Below are positions 59,107-64,000 of a stretch of 64,000 nt of DNA, piece after piece. The position numbers were made by a program, and so were the translations under genes. This stretch comes from Microbispora sp. ZYX-F-249 (lineage in GTDB: Bacteria; Actinomycetota; Actinomycetes; Streptosporangiales; Streptosporangiaceae). The notes under the pieces are model-generated. The model saw only the letters and a program-made list of their open reading frames with translations. It was not told where the DNA came from and ran no database searches. The stretch is taken from positions 434,001-498,000 of the forward strand of contig NZ_JBDJAW010000001.1 in assembly GCF_039649665.1 (NCBI RefSeq). The letters run 5' to 3'. Every line of letters starts with the position of its first letter. The stretch's first letter is position 1.

Positions 59107-60373
59107 CGAGCGACGTGGCAGGCCGTTCCGCGTGCCCGTCGCGAGGCGCTCCGCCCAGGTCGGTGTCGGCCGGGCCGCGGCGGGCGTACCGGATGATCAG
59201 GGCCCAGTCGGCGATCGCCAGCGCGAGGAACACCGCGCCGAACAGGACCAGGGACGTCAGCATCGAGCCGACGTGCGACCGCGCGGCCGCGGTCGTGAGC
59301 TCGCCGTACACCGCCCAGGGCTGGCGTCCCACCTCGCGCAGCAGCCATCCGCCGAGCGCGGCGACGAAGGGCAGGGGAACCGCGACGAGCATCAGGTACG
59401 CCGCCGGGCGGAAGCGGAGATACCGGTCCCGGTGGAGCAGGACCAGAGCCACGACGATCAGCAGGAGGATCAGGTAGCCGACGTCCTGCATGACGTCGAA
59501 GGCGGTGGCGATCCAGGCGGGCGGCCGGTAGTCGCCCGCGCCGAACCGCTGGACCAGCTGGGCCTGCACGTCCTCGACCCGCAGGGAGCCGATGTCGTCG
59601 ACATGGCCCCGCAGGGTCGCCGCCTTCATCGGCTGGGTCTCCACGAGCGTCGGGATCTGCACGAACCCGTAGTAGAGCGCCACGAACGCCGCGGGCGCCG
59701 CCGTGAACAGGCCGAGGCGCAGCGAGGCACGGAAGAACGCACGCTCGGCCGTGCGCTTGAGGAAGTGGTAGGAGCTCACCCCCGCCATGAAGACCCCGCC
59801 GGTCATCAGGGCGGCGGACGCGGCGTGCACCAGCGCGTTGATCGCGTTGGGGTTGGTGAGCATGGCCCCGAAGTCGGTGAGCCGGGCCACGCCGTCGCGC
59901 ACCTCGTGTCCCACCGGATGCTGCAGGAAGCCGTTGGCCACCATGATCCAGTACGCCGAGGCGTACGCGGTGAGCGTGACCAGCCAGATCAGCGTGACGT
60001 GCACCGCCTTCGGCAGCCGGCCCCAGCCGAAGATCCACATGCCGAGGAAGGTCGACTCGGCGAAGAAGGCGACGATCGTCTCGAGTGCGAGCGGAGCGCC
60101 GAAGACGTTGCCCGCGTACTCCGACAGCCCGCTCCAGGCGAGCCCGAACTGGAACTCCATGACCAGGCCGGTGGCGATGCCCAGCACGTAGTTCACGACG
60201 TAGATCTGGCCCCAGAACCGGGTCATGCGCTCCGTGAGCGGTGAACCGCGGAGGGCGTGCCGGGTGTGCGTCACCGCGATCAGCGGGGCGAGCCCGAGGG
60301 TGAGCATCACGAACAGCCAGTGGAAGCCGGCCGTGGTCGCGAACTGCAGGCGCGCCAGCGTCTCGTCCGTCAT
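59099..60373 (-). CDS. cydA: Cytochrome bd oxidase subunit I
   Basis: This 424-residue subunit carries the heme ligands: His18 in TTAGFHWLFV, a central histidine in the VHAASAALMTGG region and the late methionine region. It has GGWLLREVGRQPWAVYG, the conserved GRQPW motif. The Q-loop is of the short type. It reduces oxygen at low tension. It ends in a variable tail (GGAPRDGHAERPATSLAL) inside a 12-base repeat array. An A/T-richer promoter region lies upstream, with a GGATCA/TGATCC hairpin at 60469-60486. Confidence 0.93.
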   Translation of the reverse strand: MTDETLARLQFATTAGFHWLFVMLTLGLAPLIAVTHTRHALRGSPLTERMTRFWGQIYVVNYVLGIATGLVMEFQFGLAWSGLSEYAGNVFGAPLALETIVAFFAESTFLGMWIFGWGRLPKAVHVTLIWLVTLTAYASAYWIMVANGFLQHPVGHEVRDGVARLTDFGAMLTNPNAINALVHAASAALMTGGVFMAGVSSYHFLKRTAERAFFRASLRLGLFTAAPAAFVALYYGFVQIPTLVETQPMKAATLRGHVDDIGSLRVEDVQAQLVQRFGAGDYRPPAWIATAFDVMQDVGYLILLLIVVALVLLHRDRYLRFRPAAYLMLVAVPLPFVAALGGWLLREVGRQPWAVYGELTTAAARSHVGSMLTSLVLFGAVFLALAIADWALIIRYARRGPADTDLGGAPRDGHAERPATSLAL

Positions 60374-60527
60374 CGGCGTCCGTCGTCCGTAGCCCGGAGG
60401 AGGGAGGCCCCGGACGCGTGGTGAAGCGACAAATCAGCCCTTTTCTCGCAAAGTCCGCAAGAGTGGACGGATCATATCTCTGATCCACCTCTCGCCGGAG
60501 CGAGGCCCTCCACCCGCGCCGCGATGG

Positions 60528-61664
60528 CTATTCGGGGCCGATGAGGAAGGTCTGTCCGGGCGCGGAGGCGCAGGGCCGTTCGACGGCCTCCGCCCCGGGC
60601 GCGCCGTCGACTGAGAGGCACAGGTCGCTCGACGCCGGCCGGATCCGGTAGCCGTCTTCGCCGACGGGTTCGAGCCGGAAGCGCTGGTTGGGCCTGGCGC
60701 CGGTGCAGTCGCTCCAGGGCTGCAGCATGCCCGCCGTGGGGCCGGCCGGGATCACCGTCAGGCAGCCGACGCCCTTCGCCGGGTCGGGGTGATCCCATTG
60801 CAGGTGGACCAGCCCGCCACCGGCCGGGGTGAGGAAGGTCCGCGGCGGGACCGCGGTGGCACAGGGGCCCAGGACGGCGACCTCGGGATCGTACGAGACG
60901 TCCCTGGCCCGCCCCGCCGTCAGGCACAGGGACGGATCGGCGGCCGGCCGCACCTGAACCCACCTGCGGGCCGCCACCGATCCGCCTCCCGGTCCGCCCA
61001 CCGATCCGCCCACCGGGCCGGACGGTGCGGCGGCCGGGATCGACGCGGAGGGGCGGGAGGCCGCCTCCCCGGTGGCCATGCGGTCGAACTGCCAGGCTCC
61101 GACCAGGCAGAGCAGGGTCGCGGCCGCGGCGCCCGCCACCAGTCGCCGGGCCGGGGCCTTCCGCCCGGGGGCCTCGCCCACGGCGGGCGAGGCCGGGACC
61201 CGGCCGGTGTTCCTCCCGCCCGCGCCGATGTCGAGGGTCTCGTCCGGCCGGGAGACGTCATGTCCGGGAGCCGGCGGGGTGGACGCGGGTGGCGGCGCCG
61301 CCCGCGTCCCATCGGAGGCCACGAGGTGCGTCCCACCCCCGGGGGCGGCGGGCGTGTCACCGGGCAGCGGGGTGGTCGCCTCGCGGGCGACGGCCAGGCG
61401 CCGGCGGGCGTCCAGCCACTCGGCGACGGTGTCGTCGCCCGCCCCGCATGCCCGTACGAACGCGGCGAGCAGGTCTTCGCGCGGCAGATCCCGGCGACTG
61501 AGCGCGCCGGCCAGGGTGGCGCGCGGCAGGACGTCCCCCACGGCTTCGGCGCGGCGTTCGAGCTGCCGGTAACTGCACCCGCTCCACGCCCGGAGCCGCC
61601 TCATCAGGGCGACGAACTCCGCGGGCGTGGCGGCGGTCCGCGGCTGCGGCCGGGTGTCGGTCAC
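60528..61664 (-). CDS. Helix-turn-helix membrane protein with ricin-type C-terminus
   Basis: This protein of about 378 residues has an N-terminal XRE-like region (EFVALMRRLRAWSGCSYRQL, then PREDLLAAFVRACGAGDDTV), a long Pro-rich linker, one membrane helix (RLVAGAAAATLLCLVGAWQF) and an extracellular beta-trefoil with ricin-like NQRFRLEPV and PGQTFLI motifs. The design suggests a membrane protein linking an outside carbohydrate-like ligand to the cytoplasm; this is inference. The GTG at 61664 was chosen after GGAG; a GTG at 61670 is also possible. Confidence 0.75.
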   Translation of the reverse strand: MTDTRPQPRTAATPAEFVALMRRLRAWSGCSYRQLERRAEAVGDVLPRATLAGALSRRDLPREDLLAAFVRACGAGDDTVAEWLDARRRLAVAREATTPLPGDTPAAPGGGTHLVASDGTRAAPPPASTPPAPGHDVSRPDETLDIGAGGRNTGRVPASPAVGEAPGRKAPARRLVAGAAAATLLCLVGAWQFDRMATGEAASRPSASIPAAAPSGPVGGSVGGPGGGSVAARRWVQVRPAADPSLCLTAGRARDVSYDPEVAVLGPCATAVPPRTFLTPAGGGLVHLQWDHPDPAKGVGCLTVIPAGPTAGMLQPWSDCTGARPNQRFRLEPVGEDGYRIRPASSDLCLSVDGAPGAEAVERPCASAPGQTFLIGPE

Positions 61665-61972
61665 GCTCACTCCATCCCGTAGATCCCCTGTGCTCCCCGG
61701 CAGCCTATGCACGCTTTCCGGGTGTCCGAGATCGTCCGGAAGTGTCCGGGACACCGCCGACGTGTGGACGTGAGCCCGCGGGCCGGGCCACGGTGGCCTT
61801 GCACAACGGCCCGTCGGCGCCGGAGCACGCAGGTGCTCGGTGGCGTCACGGGGGCGCCGTGGCGGCGGACGTGACCGCCCATCCCGGCACCGGGTGGCGG
61901 CGCACGCATTCTTCCCGGCCGACTGGGCGCACGTCCGTCGCCGCATCTCATTCGACATGAGGGATACGAACC

Positions 61973-62578
61973 ATGGGACGCATAGTTCTGTCTGTTTTCA
62001 CCACCCTTGACGGCATCATCGAGAACCCGCACGAGTGGGCTTTCGGATTCGTCAGCGAGGACTCGATGCAGGCCGGCCTCGACCAGATCCGCGCGGCGCG
62101 GGCACTGCTCCTCGGACGGGTCACGTACGAGGGCTTCGCGGCCTCCTGGCCGTCGATGACCGACGAGGTGGGCTACGCCGACGCGATGAACACCCTGCCG
62201 AAGTACGTCGTGTCGACCACGCTGACCGAGGCCGCCTGGAACAACAGCACGATCATCGGCGCGGACGCCGCGGCCCGGATCGAGGCCCTGAAGAAGGAGG
62301 TGGACGGCGACATCCTCGTCTTCGGCAGCGCGGCGCTGGTGCGGTGGCTGCTGCGGGAGAACCTCCTCGACGAGATGCGCCTGGCCGTCTATCCGGTGCT
62401 CGCCGGTCGCGGCGCCCGCCTGTTCGACGACGACTCCGCGGGCCCCGCCACGCTGCGGCTCACCGGCACGCAGGCGTTCTCCTCCGGCGTGGTGCTGCTC
62501 ACCTACGAGCCGACCGGCGAGGGCCTCGCCGACCCGGCCGCCGCACGCCGGGCGGCCGAGGCGACCGCCGGGGGGTGA
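61973..62578 (+). CDS. RibD/dihydrofolate-reductase-like protein
   Basis: This 201-residue protein begins RIVLSVFTTLDGIIENPHEW and has LLLGRVTYEGFAASWP and DILVFGSAALVRWLLRENLL, the pattern of RibD C-terminal/DHFR-fold reductases. These small actinobacterial members bind NADPH, and their substrates are unknown. It is monocistronic. Confidence 0.9.
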   Translation: MGRIVLSVFTTLDGIIENPHEWAFGFVSEDSMQAGLDQIRAARALLLGRVTYEGFAASWPSMTDEVGYADAMNTLPKYVVSTTLTEAAWNNSTIIGADAAARIEALKKEVDGDILVFGSAALVRWLLRENLLDEMRLAVYPVLAGRGARLFDDDSAGPATLRLTGTQAFSSGVVLLTYEPTGEGLADPAAARRAAEATAGG

Positions 62579-62598
62579 TCGAGCGTCCGCGACCCGGC

Positions 62599-63132
62599 TC
62601 AGCGGCGCAGCCGGGTCGCGGCGGCGTACAGGGAGAGGGAGACGGCGGCCCAGGCCACGGTGGCGGCCGTGAGGGACACCCACAGGGGCCAGACGGCCAC
62701 CGTGGTCGTCACCACGGCGGCGAAGCCGATCAGGCCGAGGGCGCCGAAGGTCGCGCCCCACACGTCCTGCCCGGCCTGGCGTACGCCGTCCTCCTTGGCG
62801 ATGAGGGTGACGCTCGCGAGCAGGATCGCCGGGAACGCGAGGAAGAGCCCGCCGGCGCGCGGACCGGCCAGCTCCGACACCACGCCGGCGAGCGCCGACA
62901 CCCCGGCGCCGAACGCGAAGCGGACCACCCAGTCGCGCGGCGGCGGCCGCCTGAGCTCGCCGACGCGCAGCCGCACCTTCTCGCCGCCGTCACGAGAGCG
63001 GCCACTGTCACGAGAGCCGCCACTGTCACGAGAGCCGCCACTGTCACGAGAGCGGCCGTCGCCATGAGAGCGGCCACTGTCACGAGAGCGGCCGTCGCCA
63101 TGAGACCGGCCACCGTCGCGATCGGCGCTCAC
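62599..63132 (-). CDS. DUF3147-like membrane protein with repeat N-terminus
   Basis: This protein of about 177 residues has a repetitive hydrophilic N-terminus (GRSRDS/GRSHGD hexapeptides, about residues 4-48) and a four-helix membrane domain (WVVRFAFGAGVSALAGVVSE, GGLFLAFPAILLASVTLIAK). The membrane part resembles the neighbouring protein, hinting at duplication. The GTG at 63132 overlaps the upstream stop as GTGA. Function unknown. Confidence 0.75.
   Translation of the reverse strand: MSADRDGGRSHGDGRSRDSGRSHGDGRSRDSGGSRDSGGSRDSGRSRDGGEKVRLRVGELRRPPPRDWVVRFAFGAGVSALAGVVSELAGPRAGGLFLAFPAILLASVTLIAKEDGVRQAGQDVWGATFGALGLIGFAAVVTTTVAVWPLWVSLTAATVAWAAVSLSLYAAATRLRR
62989..63120. repeat. 18-base tandem repeat encoding hexapeptides
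   Basis: Seven 18-base units (GTCACGAGAGCGGCCACT and variants) run from 62989 to 63114, with a decayed eighth. On the minus strand they encode Gly/Arg/Ser/Asp hexapeptides in the N-terminus of the 62599-63132 gene. Confidence 0.85.
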
Positions 63133-63470
63133 GGTTCCGGCGCCAGCGCGTACCCGGCGGCCACCGTGGCGCCCCAGACCGCGAGCGCGGCCAGCGCCCC
63201 CCACCAGGCGCCCCACCTGCCCAGAAGGGGAGCGGCGACCAGGCAGTAGAGCACGAAACCGGCCGCGCCGATCCACATGCCGCGAGCCGAGGCGAGGACG
63301 TCCGGGACACCGGCGATGCCCGCGGTGACGATGAGGCTCGCCAGGGCCACGGAAGGGGCGGCGCTGAAGACCCCGGCGAGCCGCTTGGGCGTCAGCGTCT
63401 CGGCCAGCGCCGCGAAGGCCAGCACGAACACGCCGCCGGCCAGGGCTTTCAGGACGACCTTCAGGATCAC
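63129..63470 (-). CDS. DUF3147-like small membrane protein
   Basis: This 113-residue protein has four membrane helices: VLKALAGGVFVLAFAALAET, GVFSAAPSVALASLIVTAGI and two more, ending ALAPEP. The GTG at 63470 follows GGAAG six bases upstream. It is translationally coupled to the downstream repeat-bearing relative, so the two may form a heteromeric membrane pair. Function unknown. Confidence 0.75.
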   Translation of the reverse strand: MILKVVLKALAGGVFVLAFAALAETLTPKRLAGVFSAAPSVALASLIVTAGIAGVPDVLASARGMWIGAAGFVLYCLVAAPLLGRWGAWWGALAALAVWGATVAAGYALAPEP

Positions 63471-63721
63471 GTCACTTCCGTCGCCCACGCCGCGTCCCCT
63501 CCCCGGAACCGGCACGGATGTTCGGGGGGCGCCGCTCCGCCGGTTGAACCGCGTTGATTTCCGGCACGCGAACGCCCGAAACCCCCGTCGTCGCCCGCGT
63601 ACAGGGGGCGTCAATACTCGGTTCGAACCCGTATGGAAGCCGTCAAGAGCGGTCATATGCCCCCGATCTCGGACTTTGCTTGTGCTGAGAGCGCCGAAGC
63701 AATCACAACCGAGGAGTGGGG
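63471..63721. promoter_or_regulatory. kdp upstream region
   Basis: This 251-base divergent spacer separates the DUF3147-like pair from the kdp genes. GAGGAG at 63711-63716 is the ribosome site of the first small kdp peptide. I saw no recognisable riboswitch or operator. Confidence 0.4.
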
Positions 63722-63805
63722 ATGGCGGACGTCGTCTTCGTCGCCCTGACGATCGCGGTCTTCACGATCGTCGGGCTCGTCGTACGGGCGGTGGAGCGCC
63801 TGTGA
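63722..63805 (+). CDS. 27-residue membrane peptide at the start of the kdp operon
   Basis: From the ATG at 63722 this reads MADVVFVALTIAVFTIVGLV and then VRAVERL: one membrane helix with a charged end. GAGGAG lies five bases upstream. It overlaps kdpF as GTGA. It resembles KdpF in size and shape, so the operon has two such peptides in series; it may be a second accessory peptide of the Kdp ATPase. Confidence 0.75.
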   Translation: MADVVFVALTIAVFTIVGLVVRAVERL

Positions 63806-63891
63806 GCGTGGTCAACGCCGTGGGCCTCGGAGTGGCCGCGGCCCTGCTGGTGTTCATGGTGGCGGCCCTGCTGTTCCCGGAGCGCTTCTGA
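63802..63891 (+). CDS. kdpF: Kdp potassium ATPase accessory peptide KdpF
   Basis: This 29-residue single-helix peptide (SVVNAVGLGVAAALLVFMVA … LLFPERF) is typical of KdpF, which stabilises the KdpABC potassium pump. It starts at a GTG overlapping the previous stop and ends overlapping the kdpA ATG (TGATG). Confidence 0.85.
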   Translation: MSVVNAVGLGVAAALLVFMVAALLFPERF

Positions 63892-64000
63892 TGGGCGCGG
63901 CAGCGGCAGGGGCCGTGCTCGTGCTTTCGGTCGTCGCGGTGCTCGCCGTCGTCTACCTGCTGCTGGGCGACTACCTCTACCGGGTCTACACCGGCACCCG
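63891..64000 (+). CDS. kdpA: Potassium-transporting ATPase subunit KdpA (partial)
   Basis: Only the first 36 or so residues are visible: a first membrane helix (VLVLSVVAVLAVVYLLL) and GDYLYRVYTGT, which matches the start of KdpA (…LGxYLxRVYTG). The gene runs off the right edge. It is the K+-binding subunit of the high-affinity Kdp pump. Confidence 0.88.
   Translation, partial: MGAAAAGAVLVLSVVAVLAVVYLLLGDYLYRVYTGT

Overview
The window is about 70% GC, favours G or C in third codon positions, uses many GTG and TTG starts, and carries the gene order yidD-rnpA-rpmH-dnaA-oriC-dnaN-gnd-recF-DUF721-gyrB-gyrA-DUF3566-tRNA-Ile(GAU). This is the replication-origin region of a filamentous-type actinobacterium. 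The presence of gnd between dnaN and recF and the TTGTCCACA-type DnaA boxes fit Streptomycetales or Streptosporangiales; I lean towards Streptosporangiales, which is inference.

Bases 1-13402 hold the origin. RNase P protein and ribosomal protein L34 run leftward; dnaA, dnaN, gnd, recF, a DciA-like gene, gyrB, gyrA and a DUF3566 membrane protein run rightward. The main oriC is between dnaA and dnaN (2869-3300) and contains six DnaA-box-like motifs at an almost exact 11-base spacing. DnaA boxes also lie inside coding DNA, in the dnaA linker and in the DUF3566 gene, where they are read as YPQ and PSVDN peptide repeats.

Bases 13500-18030 are a cation-transport block: a CPA1-type antiporter coupled to a TrkH-type potassium transporter, facing a CBS-domain protein coupled to an ArsB/NhaD-type permease. 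Bases 18400-21140 hold a TetR regulator, a flavin monooxygenase and a two-TM potassium channel. Bases 21140-24860 are gene-poor and contain several decayed fragments, a TspO-like gene, a SnoaL-like protein and a chimeric flavoprotein gene.

Bases 24861-28545 are a leftward operon: PadR regulator, DUF1048 protein, DrrA/DrrB-type ABC exporter and a cytochrome P450, preceded by a large inverted repeat. Bases 28800-34800 are a copper/metal block (CsoR, copper chaperone, DUF305 lipoprotein, DUF4396 protein, CsoR-type operators) with an embedded TetR plus MFS drug-efflux pair. Bases 34978-39063 hold a PRC-barrel/DUF2382 stress protein, a P1B-type ATPase ending in a hemerythrin domain, and a DUF2231 protein. 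A TetR plus Rieske oxygenase pair and a YnfA protein follow.

Bases 41836-46313 encode a 1390-residue hybrid signalling protein (PAS, GAF, histidine kinase, receiver, PP2C phosphatase, anti-sigma-type ATPase) coupled to a STAS anti-anti-sigma factor. A cobalamin riboswitch then precedes cbtB, cbtA and a histidine phosphatase. Next come an SDR, a ROK regulator, argG with an ARG-box-like palindrome, an imine-reductase-like enzyme facing an HxlR regulator, a GH15 glycosidase and a short cytochrome-b-like protein. A second partner-switching pair (HATPase-STAS and MEDS-STAS), cydAB, a ricin-domain protein, a RibD/DHFR-like reductase, two small membrane proteins and the start of a kdp operon complete the window. 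The right half looks like ordinary accessory chromosome of a soil actinomycete; no insertion sequence, prophage or CRISPR array was seen.
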